Shown: positions 5,276 through 13,065 of the stretch, in pieces
Layout: each line of letters starts with the position of its first letter
Numbering within the stretch: the first letter of the stretch is position 1
NCBI GenBank assembly: GCA_038213135.1
Contig: JBBQTQ010000081.1
Span: forward strand, 1 to 13,085
Origin: JBBQTQ01 sp038213135
GTDB lineage: Bacteria > Actinomycetota > Thermoleophilia > Gaiellales > Gaiellaceae
Length of the DNA: 13,085 nt
Reading direction: 5' to 3'
Made by a program: the position numbers and the translations under genes
Notes under the pieces: model-generated
What the model was told of the DNA's origin: nothing
Databases searched by the model: none
The model's input: only the letters and a program-made list of their open reading frames with translations

Positions 5276-6535
5276 CTAGACCGAAGCGCTTCCAACGACA
5301 AGGCCGGCCGCCTCACGGAGGAGGTCGGCCTTGTCGGTTCGTTCCCAAGTGAAGTCGTGGTCGTCGCGGCCGAAGTGGCCGTACGCGGCGGTCTTCGCGT
5401 AGATCGGCCGGCGCAGGTCGAGGTCGCGGAGAATCGCAGCCGGGCGGAGGTCGAAGTGCTCGCCGACCAGGTCCTCGATCCGCTCGGGAGTCATCCCCTC
5501 GGCCTCCGTGCCGAACGTCTCGACGAGCACCGACATCGGGTGGGCGACGCCGATCGCGTAGGCGACCTGAATCTGGCAGCGCGCCGCGAGGCCGGCGGCG
5601 ACGATGTTCTTCGCCACGTAGCGGGCCGCGTAGGCCGCCGAGCGGTCGACCTTCGTCGGATCCTTGCCCGAGAAGGCGCCGCCGCCGTGCGGCGCCGCGC
5701 CGCCATAGGTGTCGACGATGATCTTGCGGCCGGTGAGGCCGCTGTCGCCCATCGGGCCGCCGATCACGAAGCGCCCGGTCGGGTTGCAGTAGAAGAAGTC
5801 CTTGTCGCCCAGGAGCCGAGACTCGTCGTAGAGCTCCTTCGGCAGGATCGGGTGCAGCACGCGCTCGGCGAGGTCGGGCTTGATCAGCGTCTCCGCGTCG
5901 CAGCCCTCGGCGTGCTGGGTCGAGACCAGGATCCGCTCGATCTCGACCGGCGTCCGGTGCCCGTCCTCGTCCTCCTCGTAGCGGATCGTCACCTGTGACT
6001 TGCCGTCCGGTCGCAGGTAGGGCAGCTCGCCGACCTTGCGCACCTCCGCCAGCCGCTTGCAGATCCGGTGCGCCAGCATGATCGGCAGGGGCATCAGCTC
6101 CTGCGTCTCGTCGGTGGCGTAGCCGAACATCATCCCCTGGTCGCCCGCGCCCTCGCGGTCGAGCGGGTCGTCGCCACCGGGGTCGTGCTGCACCTCGTAC
6201 GACGCGTCGACCCCCTGCGCGATGTCGGGCGACTGCTCGTCGAGCGCCACGACGACGCCGCAGGTCTGCGCGTCGAACCCCCACTCCGAGCGCGTGTAGC
6301 CGATCTCGGTGATCCGGCTGCGCACGATCGACGGGATGTCCACGTACACCTTCGTCGAGATCTCGCCCGCGACGACCACGAGCCCGGTCGTGATCAGCGT
6401 CTCGCACGCAACGCGACCCATCGGGTCGTGGGTCAGAACGGCGTCGAGGACGGAGTCCGAAATCTGGTCGGCGATCTTGTCCGGATGACCCTCGGTGACC
6501 GACTCGGAGGTGAAGGAAAAGGAGCGCTTTGGCAT
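5276..6535 (-). CDS. metK: S-adenosylmethionine synthase (methionine adenosyltransferase)
   Basis: MetK makes S-adenosylmethionine, phosphate and diphosphate from methionine, ATP and water in the cytosol, and is the main methyl-donor source. The 419-residue protein carries the family signatures: the N-terminal SVTEGHPDKIADQISD (12-27, with the catalytic HPDK), GAGDQGMMFGYA (129-140, ATP-binding hexapeptide region) and GGGAFSGKDPTKVDRS (284-299, P-loop-like). Its length is slightly above the usual 380-405, with extra residues near 115-128 (QHDPGGDDPLDRE) and 186-196. ATG 6535 gives the canonical N-terminus. No convincing Shine-Dalgarno precedes it, but TAGCCT (6547-6542) ends 6 bases upstream, so a leaderless mRNA from its own promoter is possible. 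It is 44 bases behind the DUF3352-type gene on the same strand and may also be the last gene of that operon. A strong hairpin lies within its last 25 codons. Confidence 0.98.
   Translation of the reverse strand: MPKRSFSFTSESVTEGHPDKIADQISDSVLDAVLTHDPMGRVACETLITTGLVVVAGEISTKVYVDIPSIVRSRITEIGYTRSEWGFDAQTCGVVVALDEQSPDIAQGVDASYEVQHDPGGDDPLDREGAGDQGMMFGYATDETQELMPLPIMLAHRICKRLAEVRKVGELPYLRPDGKSQVTIRYEEDEDGHRTPVEIERILVSTQHAEGCDAETLIKPDLAERVLHPILPKELYDESRLLGDKDFFYCNPTGRFVIGGPMGDSGLTGRKIIVDTYGGAAPHGGGAFSGKDPTKVDRSAAYAARYVAKNIVAAGLAARCQIQVAYAIGVAHPMSVLVETFGTEAEGMTPERIEDLVGEHFDLRPAAILRDLDLRRPIYAKTAAYGHFGRDDHDFTWERTDKADLLREAAGLVVGSASV
5296..5336. terminator. 19-bp hairpin inside the 3' end of metK, possible terminator of paralogue 3
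   Basis: CGACAAGGCCGGCCGCCTC (5296-5314) pairs with GAGGAGGTCGGCCTTGTCG (5318-5336), with one mismatch, one G-U pair (read on the plus strand) and a 3-base loop. On the plus strand it begins 29 bases after the stop of paralogue 3, the normal place for a terminator. On the minus strand it lies inside the metK coding sequence (residues about 400-414), just before the metK stop. No long T-run follows in either direction. The structure is seen directly; a terminating or RNA-stabilising role is inferred. Confidence 0.5.
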
Positions 6536-6579
6536 CCCGGCAGGCTAGTCGAAAGCCCGGCGCATGGGCGTCGGTTCGG

Positions 6580-8076
6580 CTACTTGACGCCTAAAAAGCC
6601 GCGCAGGCGGAAGATGCTCCCGTCCTGCGCGATCGAGAAGAGCGCCGATTGAAGCGCTCCCGCATTCGCCTTCAGCGTCGAGCTCGTGCCGGAGCTGCTC
6701 GACTTGAGCAGCGAGCCGAAGAGCGACGCGCCGTCCTGCAGGTTCACGTAGAGGAAGCCGTTGGTGTCGCTCAAGCCCGCGCCGTCGGCCGCGGCCTTGT
6801 AGAGCGGGTCGTCGGCCAGGTTCTGGTTGCCGCCGCCGGCGACGCTCTTCAGCCCGTCGGTCGAGTTCGAGATCACGAGCTTGCCGTTGAAGACGGCAAA
6901 GAAGATCGACGACTTGCTGCTCTTGATCTCGGTCGCCTCGCCGACGCCGGGTACGTTCACGGTGGTCGCGCCGCCGCCGAGCCCGCCGACGAGCTTGGCG
7001 ATCTTGCCGAAGACGTCCTTCGCCTTCCCCTCGTCGCTGACCTTCAGCGCGAACACGAACGTCCGCTTGCTGCCGGCCGCGCCGGGATAGACGGCCACTC
7101 CGGCCTCACCGGCGAACAGCGGAATCAGGTCGTTCTTGATCGAGAAGCCGAGAGCCGCCTCCGCCTGGGCGAGCTGCTGGTTCAGGCTCGAGTTCGTCGA
7201 CGAGTTGAGCGCCTGGTTGAGCAGGCCGTCGAGGTGGGCGAAGGAGACGTAGAGGAGCGCGCCGGAGGCGAAGTCGCCCGGCAGCGCCGGCGTGTAGGTC
7301 TGTGTCTTCGGCGCGGGGTCGAGCTTCGCCGCGCCGTCGATCCGGATGCCGCCCGTTGCGGGCGCCGCGCCGGCCGAGACCCAGACGAGCTTCGTGTTGC
7401 CGCCGAGGTTCGTCGGCAGCTTCGTCGTCGTGCCCGGGATCGTCCCGCCCTTCGCAAGCCGCGCCTTCAGGGCCTCCTGGATGGCCGGGCCCGCGCCGTA
7501 GAAGCGGATCAGGTCGTCGCCAGAAAGCGCGCCGATCCCATCCTTGAAGGCCTGGTCGTCGCTGAGGTGGCTGGTCGCATTCTTGGCCGCGTCGATGCTC
7601 GACTGCTGGGGCGCCAGCACCGTGAAGCCGTTGACGTCGGCGCGCGCCGGCGGCGTGCCCGAGGTCGAGAAGAGCGAGTCGAGCTTGGAGCTGTCGGTCG
7701 GCTTCAGGACGATCACGAAGTCCTGCTTCTTGAGGGCGAGGAAGGCGAGGTCGCCTTCGCTGCCGAGCACGGGCTGGATGTCCTTGCCGAAGGACTTGCC
7801 CTTCTTGGCGAGCTTGTCCTGCTCGTTCTTGAGCGCCGTCTCGATGCTCGGGAACTTGCGCGCGAGCGTGAGCAGCTGCTTCCAGGCGTCCGAGTTGAAG
7901 TCGAGGTTCGCGGTGAGGAAAGCCGGCGCGTCGGCCGGGACCGCGGCCGCACCGGCCGGAGTGCCTCCGGAAGCGCTCGTGCCGCCACTCGAGCTCTTGC
8001 TGCCTCCACCACCGCAGCCGGCGGCGGCCAGCACGAGCGCGAGCCCGACGGAGCCGAGTAGGACCCTGCGCCTCAT
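6580..8076 (-). CDS. DUF3352-type lipoprotein of unknown function
   Basis: The product has 498 residues. MRRR, a hydrophobic core and AAGC (18-21) form a lipobox, so Cys21 should be lipidated and the protein held at the outer face of the membrane. A low-complexity Gly/Ser linker runs from 22 to 45. The rest has the layout of DUF3352: PADAPAFLTANLDF (47-60) at the start of the domain, long stretches on substrate-like segments with FVIVLKP and VNGFTVLAP, and a C-terminal half with repeated FAVFNGKLVISNST-type strands ending in FRLRGFLGVK. The family is functionally uncharacterised. No enzyme motif is seen. ATG 8076 is 12 bases after the gpsA stop, so it belongs to the same operon, and metK follows 44 bases later. 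The assignment to DUF3352 is from memory of the sequence pattern; the lipoprotein call is firmer. Confidence 0.85.
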   Translation of the reverse strand: MRRRVLLGSVGLALVLAAAGCGGGGSKSSSGGTSASGGTPAGAAAVPADAPAFLTANLDFNSDAWKQLLTLARKFPSIETALKNEQDKLAKKGKSFGKDIQPVLGSEGDLAFLALKKQDFVIVLKPTDSSKLDSLFSTSGTPPARADVNGFTVLAPQQSSIDAAKNATSHLSDDQAFKDGIGALSGDDLIRFYGAGPAIQEALKARLAKGGTIPGTTTKLPTNLGGNTKLVWVSAGAAPATGGIRIDGAAKLDPAPKTQTYTPALPGDFASGALLYVSFAHLDGLLNQALNSSTNSSLNQQLAQAEAALGFSIKNDLIPLFAGEAGVAVYPGAAGSKRTFVFALKVSDEGKAKDVFGKIAKLVGGLGGGATTVNVPGVGEATEIKSSKSSIFFAVFNGKLVISNSTDGLKSVAGGGNQNLADDPLYKAAADGAGLSDTNGFLYVNLQDGASLFGSLLKSSSSGTSSTLKANAGALQSALFSIAQDGSIFRLRGFLGVK

Positions 8077-8088
8077 TCGCGGCGGATC

Positions 8089-9045
8089 TTACTCACCTTT
8101 CGGACGGCGGCCCATGAGAGCCGCCACGAGATCGCCGAGACTCTGGCCGCCGAGCACCCGGCAGACGCCTTCGGTGATCGGCAGCTCGATCCCGAGCCGG
8201 TGCGAGAGGTCGCGGAGGACCGGGGCGGTCGTCAGTCCCTCGACGACCTGGCCGATCTCCGCCGCCGCCTCGGCGGGGGTCGCGCCCTTCGCGATCAGCT
8301 CTCCCGCATGGCGATTGCGCCCGTGGCGACTCCAGCAGGTGACCATCAGGTCGCCCATCCCGGCGAGGCCGGCGAAGGTCTCCGGCCGCGCTCCGGCAGC
8401 CTCGCCGAGTCGCGACATCTCCGCGAGGCCGCGGGTGATCAGCGCGGCCTTCGCGTTGTCGCCGAGGCCGAGCCCGTCGACGCCGCCTGCGGCGAGCGCG
8501 ATCACGTTCTTGGCGGCGGCGCAGAGCTCGACGCCCGTCAGATCGGGATTCACGTAGACGCGGAAGATCATCGAGTTGAGCGCCTCCTGGAGGCGGAGCG
8601 CGAACCCCTCGTCCTCGCTCGCGACGACCGCCGCCGCCGGCAACCCGTCGCCGACCTCCTCGGCAAGGTTCGGTCCCGAGAGGACGGCCACGGAACGTCC
8701 CTCGACGAGCGTCGAGAGCCGCTCGCCCGTTGCCGGGTCGAGGCCCTTCGTCAGGCTGAGCACCGGCGCCTCGCCGGGGAGAGAGCGCACGAGCTCGCCG
8801 AACGCGCGACTCGGGACGGCGACGACGATCAGCTCGGCCTCGGCGAGCGGTGCATCGGCGATCGCCGCTGCGGCGATTCCCTTCAGGCTCGCGGTGCGGA
8901 GATAGCGTGGATTCCGCCCGGTCTCGGCGATCACGCGAGCCTGCTCGGGGTCGCGGCAGGCGAGCGTCGTCTCGTGCCCCCGATCGGCTAGCAACCGCGC
9001 GAACGCCGATCCCCACGAGCCTCCGCCCACGACCACGACGCGCAT
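8089..9045 (-). CDS. gpsA: Glycerol-3-phosphate dehydrogenase [NAD(P)+]
   Basis: GpsA reduces dihydroxyacetone phosphate to sn-glycerol 3-phosphate with NAD(P)H, giving the backbone for phospholipids. The 318-residue protein has the usual length. VVVGGGSWGSAFA (4-16) is the Rossmann GxGxxG-type nucleotide site. SLTKGL (97-102, with K100), VLSGPNLAEEV (121-131), CAAAKNVIALAAG (175-187, with catalytic K179), GLAGMGDLMVTC (226-237) and SRHGRN (239-244) are all in place. The start ATG lies 3 bases after the der stop, so translation is probably coupled. Its substrate link to the acyltransferase at the head of the operon makes lipid precursor supply a shared theme. Confidence 0.97.
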   Translation of the reverse strand: MRVVVVGGGSWGSAFARLLADRGHETTLACRDPEQARVIAETGRNPRYLRTASLKGIAAAAIADAPLAEAELIVVAVPSRAFGELVRSLPGEAPVLSLTKGLDPATGERLSTLVEGRSVAVLSGPNLAEEVGDGLPAAAVVASEDEGFALRLQEALNSMIFRVYVNPDLTGVELCAAAKNVIALAAGGVDGLGLGDNAKAALITRGLAEMSRLGEAAGARPETFAGLAGMGDLMVTCWSRHGRNRHAGELIAKGATPAEAAAEIGQVVEGLTTAPVLRDLSHRLGIELPITEGVCRVLGGQSLGDLVAALMGRRPKGE

Positions 9046-9048
9046 GCC

Positions 9049-10356
9049 CTAGGACCGTCTCACGAAATCGATCGAGACGGGGACACCTGCGAGCTCGAAG
9101 CGTTCTCGCAGCTGGTTCTCGACCCAGTAGCCGTAGTCGCGCGTGATCAGCCCCGGATCGTTGACGGAGAGCCGGAAGCGTGGCGGCCGGGCCGTGATCT
9201 GCGTCCCGTAGAGGAGATTGAGCCGCTTGCCGCTTCGAGTCGGCGGCTCGCGGGCCGCTCGCAACTCGGCGAGCACCTTGTTCAGGTCGGCGGTCGTGAT
9301 CCTGGCCGCGTGCTTGGCGTAGAGCTCCACCGTCTTGTCGAGCAGCCGCTGGACGCCGCGGCCCGACTTGGCGGAGACGGCGACGATCGGCGGACGCTGC
9401 CGCAGGCGCGACTCGAGGCGGTCGCGGACGTCCTCGATCGTGATCGTCGTGACGTCCCACTTCGAGAGCACGACGATCGTCGAGCACTGGGCCTTGCGCG
9501 CGACGTCGGCGATCGCGAGATCCTGGTCGACGAGGCCTTCCGAGGCATCCACGAGCACGAGCGCGACGTCTGCCCGCTCGGCCGCTTCGAGCGCCCGCAG
9601 CTCCGAGTAGTACTCGATCCCCTGCCGCTGCTTGCGCTTGCGGCGGATGCCCGCGGTGTCGACGAGGATGAAGGTCTCCTCGCCGCGGCGCAGAGCGGTG
9701 TCGATCGCGTCGCGTGTCGTGCCGGGGATGTCGGAGACGAGCACGCGATCTTCGCGCAGGAACGCGTTCAGCAGGCTGGACTTGCCCACGTTCGGGCGGC
9801 CGAGGATCGCGACGCGGATCGCCTCCTCTCCGGGAGGCGCCTGGCCATGGCCGGGGAGTCGCGCGACGACCGTGTCGAGCAGGTCACCCGTGCCGTGCCC
9901 ATGCAGCGAGGAGAGCGGCACAGGCTCGCCGAGTCCGAGGCGGTGGAACTCGTGGGCGGCGGCATCCCGAACCGGGTCGTCGATCTTGTTCGCGAGCACC
10001 AGCACAGGCTTGTGCGCGCGGCGAAGCATCGTCGCGAGCTCCTCGTCGCCCGGTGTGACCCCGGCCTGCGCGTCGACGACGAAGAGGACGAGGTCGGCCT
10101 CGGCGACAGCGGCCTGCGCCTGCTCGACGATGCCGCGGCCGAGCGGCGAGGGGTCGGTGATGTCGACGCCGCCGGTGTCGATCAGGACGAAGCGCTTGCC
10201 GCCCCATTCGCAGAGGAGCTCCTTGCGGTCGCGGGTGACGCCCGGCGTCTCGTGGACGACAGCCGCGCGGCTGACCGTCAGACGGTTGACGAGCGTCGAC
10301 TTGCCGACATTCGGGAAGCCGACGATCGCGACCTTGCCGGCGATCTCCTCGCTCAA
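9049..10356 (-). CDS. der: Ribosome-assembly GTPase Der (EngA)
   Basis: Der is a GTPase with two tandem G domains that acts in 50S subunit maturation. In the 435-residue protein, domain 1 has GFPNVGKS (13-20), DTGG (60-63) and NKID (123-126). Domain 2 has GRPNVGKSS (186-194), DTAG (233-236), SKWD (298-301, in place of the more usual NKWD) and SAK (328-330). The C-terminal KH-like domain (about 350-435) contains PPRFRLSVND (391-400). The start is TTG at 10356-10354 and overlaps the cmk stop in TTGA, so initiation is likely coupled to cmk translation. No ATG or GTG fits better, because the first G-domain strand begins at residue 8. Confidence 0.98.
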   Translation of the reverse strand: MSEEIAGKVAIVGFPNVGKSTLVNRLTVSRAAVVHETPGVTRDRKELLCEWGGKRFVLIDTGGVDITDPSPLGRGIVEQAQAAVAEADLVLFVVDAQAGVTPGDEELATMLRRAHKPVLVLANKIDDPVRDAAAHEFHRLGLGEPVPLSSLHGHGTGDLLDTVVARLPGHGQAPPGEEAIRVAILGRPNVGKSSLLNAFLREDRVLVSDIPGTTRDAIDTALRRGEETFILVDTAGIRRKRKQRQGIEYYSELRALEAAERADVALVLVDASEGLVDQDLAIADVARKAQCSTIVVLSKWDVTTITIEDVRDRLESRLRQRPPIVAVSAKSGRGVQRLLDKTVELYAKHAARITTADLNKVLAELRAAREPPTRSGKRLNLLYGTQITARPPRFRLSVNDPGLITRDYGYWVENQLRERFELAGVPVSIDFVRRS

Positions 10357-10985
10357 GCCGGTTGCCGCGTGCGGACGAGCTCCTCGATCCGTGCGACGAC
10401 CTCGTCGACCTCGATGTCAGTCGTGTCGATCTCGATCGCGTCCTCGGCCGGCCGCATGCGGGCGGCGTCGCTCTCGTCACGGGCGCGCAGGTCGGTGGCG
10501 AGCGCATCGGCGCCGATCTCGGGTCGCTCCGCCTGCCGGCGGCGGGCCCGGATCTCGCGGTCGGCGTTGAGGTAGACCTTCACCGCCGCGCCCGGGGCGA
10601 CGACCGTACCGATGTCGCGGCCCTCGATCACGCAATCGCCGAGCTCGCCGAGCTCGCGCTGCCGCTCGCGCATCACGGCCCGCACCTCGGTGTGCCGCGC
10701 GACCACGGGGACGAGCCGGTCGATCTGGGAGCGGCGGATCGCGGCCGTCACGTCGGTGCCGGCGATCGAGACGCGCCCGTGCTCGTCGAGCTCGACCGGG
10801 TAGTCCTCGGCGAGCCGGCCGAGCCGCTCGGACTCGTCCAGGGGAACGCTCTCGCGCATCGCGAGCCAGGTCAGCGCGCGGTACATCGCCCCCGTGTCGA
10901 GGTAGCGGAAGCCGAGGCGCTCGGCGAGCCGGCGAGCAACGGTGCTCTTGCCGGCCCCCGCGGGCCCGTCGATTGCGACGATCAT
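10353..10985 (-). CDS. cmk: Cytidylate kinase
   Basis: Cmk phosphorylates CMP and dCMP with ATP in the cytosol. The protein has 210 residues. The P-loop is GPAGAGKST (7-15), followed by LDTGAMYRA (29-37), EGRDIGT (121-127), the region that contacts CMP, and LRARDESDAAR (166-176), the lid and its Arg-Asp pair. The NMP-binding insert (about 60-95) is shorter than in E. coli, as in many actinobacterial enzymes. Its ATG overlaps the aroA stop (ATGA) and its TGA overlaps the der start. Having cmk directly before der is common in actinomycetes, where the two are sometimes fused. Confidence 0.97.
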   Translation of the reverse strand: MIVAIDGPAGAGKSTVARRLAERLGFRYLDTGAMYRALTWLAMRESVPLDESERLGRLAEDYPVELDEHGRVSIAGTDVTAAIRRSQIDRLVPVVARHTEVRAVMRERQRELGELGDCVIEGRDIGTVVAPGAAVKVYLNADREIRARRRQAERPEIGADALATDLRARDESDAARMRPAEDAIEIDTTDIEVDEVVARIEELVRTRQPA

Positions 10986-12265
10986 CGTTCGCTCACCGAT
11001 CCCAGGAGGTCGTAGAACCCGGGGAAGGATACTGCCGCCGCCTCGGCCCCCTCGATCCGCACGCCCTCCCGCGAAACGAGCCCGGCGATCGCCCCGAGCA
11101 TCGCGATCCGGTGGTCGCCGTGTGAGCTCATACCCCCACCCTTAGGGCGGGTGGGTATCCCTCTCACCCCGAGGCCATCGTGACGGTCCCGGACACGGAT
11201 GCCAAGGGGTCGGAGGGCAGAAGTCACAGTTTCGATTCGATCTGTCTCCTTTTCGCGCAGTTCTTGGGCGCCTCGAACCTGGGATTCGCCGCGGGCCATC
11301 GAGGCCGCGAGCGCGAAGAGCGGCAGCTCGTCGACGAGGAGCGGCACCTCGGCGGGCTCGATCGCAGTCGCGACGAGCTCTGCGTACGCCACCTCGAGGT
11401 CGGCGATCGGCTCGCCCGAGACGACGCGGCGGTTGAGCACGCCGATCCTCGCCCCCATCCGTTCGAGCACGCTCAGGAGCCCGGTGCGGGTCGGGTTGAT
11501 ACCGACGCCCGCGACGACGAGCTCCGACCCCGGCAGCAGCGTCGCCGCGACGATGAACGGGGCGGCCGACGAGAAGTCACCGGGCACCTGTACCTCGTCG
11601 AGCTGCAGGCGCTCGGCCGGACGGATGGTCACACGGCCGGGAGCGGTCGTGAGCGATGCGCCCGCCGCTCGGAGCAGCCGTTCGGTGTGATCCCGGGTCG
11701 GCACCGGCTCGACGACCGTCGTCTCGCCGGCGGCGTAGAGCCCGGCCAGGAGGACGCACGACTTCACCTGGGCGCTCGCAACCGGCGGCTCGTGGCGGAT
11801 GCCGTGCAGGGCGGCGCCCGCGATCCGGAGCGGCAGCCGGCCTTCGTCGGTCTCGATGCGTGCGCCCAGCTCCGCGAGCGGCTCGGCGATCCGCGCCATC
11901 GGGCGGGACCGCAGCGAATCGTCGCCCGTCAGCTCGAAGCTCCGGCCCTCCTGGCCGGCGAGGATGCCGGCGAGCAGCCTCGCCAGAGTTCCTGCGTTCC
12001 CGCAGTCGATCGGCTCGCCCGGCTCGTATAGGCCACGCAGGCCCACACCGCGCACGACGAGCGCGTCGTCCGACTCCTCGACGAGCTCGACACCTAGCGC
12101 ACGCAATGCCGCGATCGTCGACTCCGTGTCGCCGGAGCGGCCGAAGCTCGTGATCCGCGTCTCGCCTTCGCAGATTGCGCCGATCAGCAGCGCCCGGTGC
12201 GAGATCGACTTGTCCCCCGGCACCGCGATCGCGCCCCGGATCGCGCGGGCCGGCTCGACGATCAC
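10982..12265 (-). CDS. aroA: 3-phosphoshikimate 1-carboxyvinyltransferase (EPSP synthase)
   Basis: AroA transfers the enolpyruvyl group of PEP to shikimate 3-phosphate, the sixth step of the shikimate pathway. The 427-residue protein has PGDKSISHRALL (16-27), GNAGTLARLL (89-98), SAQVKSCVLLAGL (164-176), PGDFSSAA (228-235), DELPLFALAA (312-321, catalytic Asp312), KETDRIE (339-345) and SHGDHRIAM (381-389). The SAQVKS form resembles the class II (Bacillus/CP4-like) group, but Gly is kept at the glyphosate-critical position of GNAGT. The start is GTG 12265, overlapping the acyltransferase stop as GTGA; the stop overlaps cmk as ATGA. Residues 327-381 are encoded with very different codon use from the rest of the gene, although the active-site motifs are intact. 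Confidence 0.97.
   Translation of the reverse strand: MIVEPARAIRGAIAVPGDKSISHRALLIGAICEGETRITSFGRSGDTESTIAALRALGVELVEESDDALVVRGVGLRGLYEPGEPIDCGNAGTLARLLAGILAGQEGRSFELTGDDSLRSRPMARIAEPLAELGARIETDEGRLPLRIAGAALHGIRHEPPVASAQVKSCVLLAGLYAAGETTVVEPVPTRDHTERLLRAAGASLTTAPGRVTIRPAERLQLDEVQVPGDFSSAAPFIVAATLLPGSELVVAGVGINPTRTGLLSVLERMGARIGVLNRRVVSGEPIADLEVAYAELVATAIEPAEVPLLVDELPLFALAASMARGESQVRGAQELREKETDRIETVTSALRPLGIRVRDRHDGLGVRGIPTRPKGGGMSSHGDHRIAMLGAIAGLVSREGVRIEGAEAAAVSFPGFYDLLGSVSER
11122..11167. repeat. Imperfect palindrome within the aroA patch
   Basis: The outer arms are GTGAG (11122-11126) and CTCAC (11163-11167). The middle arms are ATACCC (11130-11135) and GGGTAT (11153-11158), and the inner arms are ACCC (11138-11141) and GGGT (11149-11152), around TTAGGGC. 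Two- to four-base offsets interrupt the stem. It lies wholly inside the coding sequence for residues about 367-382 and spans the right boundary of the codon patch as read in aroA. A short mobile palindrome or a chance product of a Gly/Pro-rich stretch are both possible. Confidence 0.35.
11123..11287 (-). other. Atypical codon-usage patch inside aroA
   Basis: In the 55 codons for residues 327-381, 24 end in A or T, including AGA, ATA, TCA, ACA and GTT. In the 29 codons just before only 1 does, and in the 46 codons after only 6 do. The boundaries are abrupt at about GAA 327 and TCA 381. The protein is normal for the family across the patch, so the reading frame is sound. A homologous recombination tract from a lower-GC aroA is the simplest reading. 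Constraint from an overlapping signal or an assembly artefact are alternatives. Confidence 0.6.
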
Positions 12266-13065
12266 CGTTGCGCCTGGTAGGACGGCCCGAGCGGCTCACG
12301 CGCCCAGTCGTCCGTCGGCCAGGACGGGAGCCCGAGCTGCGGGTAGGTCTTCCGCGGCCGGATCCAGCTCGATTTCGGCGTGCCGTCGGGAAGCTGCTCC
12401 GGCATGCCCGTGGCGGCCGCCTCGGCCGCCTGCCGCCACAGCCGCAGGATCTCGGCCTCGACGATCGCCGTTCCTTCCTTGTAGCCCTTGCCGTTGCGCG
12501 GTAGCCCCGTGAGGTCGATCCGCTCGCCCCAGACGACGGCGCACGGGCGGCGGTTCTTCGGGCTCCAGCGGAAGGTGTCGATCCCGCAAGGCACGATTGG
12601 CACGCCCGCCTGGATCGCGATCATCGCCGCGGCCGTGTGCATCGGGCCGGGATAGCCGAAGTGCTGGCGCGTACCCTCGGTGAAGACCCCGAGTGCATGG
12701 CCGCTGTCGACGACCCAGCGAGCCATCCGGATCGCGTCGCGGTCTCCGACGCCGCGTCGCACCGAGAAGGCGCCGGTCATGCGCAGCGACTCGCCCACGA
12801 TCGGCATCGAGAGCAGCTCGAGCTTCGACATGTAGTACATGGACCGAGGCGAATAGATCCCGACGAAGGACGGGTCGAGCTCGGTGAAGTGGTTGGCGGC
12901 GACGACGAGCGGCCCCGTCGGGATCATCCGGTCGACGCCGTAGCCGGCGGAGCCGGGCGCGAGCGCCTGGGTGACGTACGCGACGTACCTGCGGACCCGC
13001 AGCCAGCAGCGCTCGGGGTCGTCGTCGAAGAGCTTCGACACGCCGAGGCTGTAGAGGAGGCTCAT
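12262..13065 (-). CDS. PlsC-like 1-acylglycerol-3-phosphate acyltransferase
   Basis: Proteins of this family acylate lysophosphatidic acid or related lysophospholipids at the inner face of the membrane. In the 267-residue product the HX4D catalytic motif is NHFTELDP (58-65), the phosphate-binding motif is FTEGTR (128-133), and VPIVPCGI (155-162) is the fourth conserved block. FSVRRGVGDRDA (100-111) fits motif II. The C-terminal 60 residues are polar and lack a clear membrane segment, so peripheral membrane binding is likely. The exact acyl acceptor cannot be read from the sequence. ATG 13065 overlaps a possible upstream stop (ATGA), and the stop overlaps the aroA start (GTGA). Together with gpsA in the same run it could supply phosphatidic acid synthesis. 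Confidence 0.92.
   Translation of the reverse strand: MSLLYSLGVSKLFDDDPERCWLRVRRYVAYVTQALAPGSAGYGVDRMIPTGPLVVAANHFTELDPSFVGIYSPRSMYYMSKLELLSMPIVGESLRMTGAFSVRRGVGDRDAIRMARWVVDSGHALGVFTEGTRQHFGYPGPMHTAAAMIAIQAGVPIVPCGIDTFRWSPKNRRPCAVVWGERIDLTGLPRNGKGYKEGTAIVEAEILRLWRQAAEAAATGMPEQLPDGTPKSSWIRPRKTYPQLGLPSWPTDDWAREPLGPSYQAQR

Noticed and set aside
5313..6407. A long minus-strand frame overlapping metK
   Set aside because: It is a frame-shifted shadow of metK, rich in Arg/Gly/Asp with no domain, while the metK frame has every family motif.
6536..6579. A SAM-responsive riboswitch upstream of metK
   Set aside because: The gap is only 44 bases and shows no multi-helix structure or conserved core; a candidate -10 close to the ATG suggests little or no leader.
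6649..8061. A 470-codon plus-strand frame opposite the DUF3352-type gene
   Set aside because: Antisense shadow with Arg/Glu/Val-rich low complexity and no RBS; the minus-strand frame has a lipoprotein signal and domain-like pattern.
9310..10575. A 421-codon plus-strand frame opposite der and cmk
   Set aside because: Composition is typical of an antisense shadow, and der and cmk are certain on the other strand.
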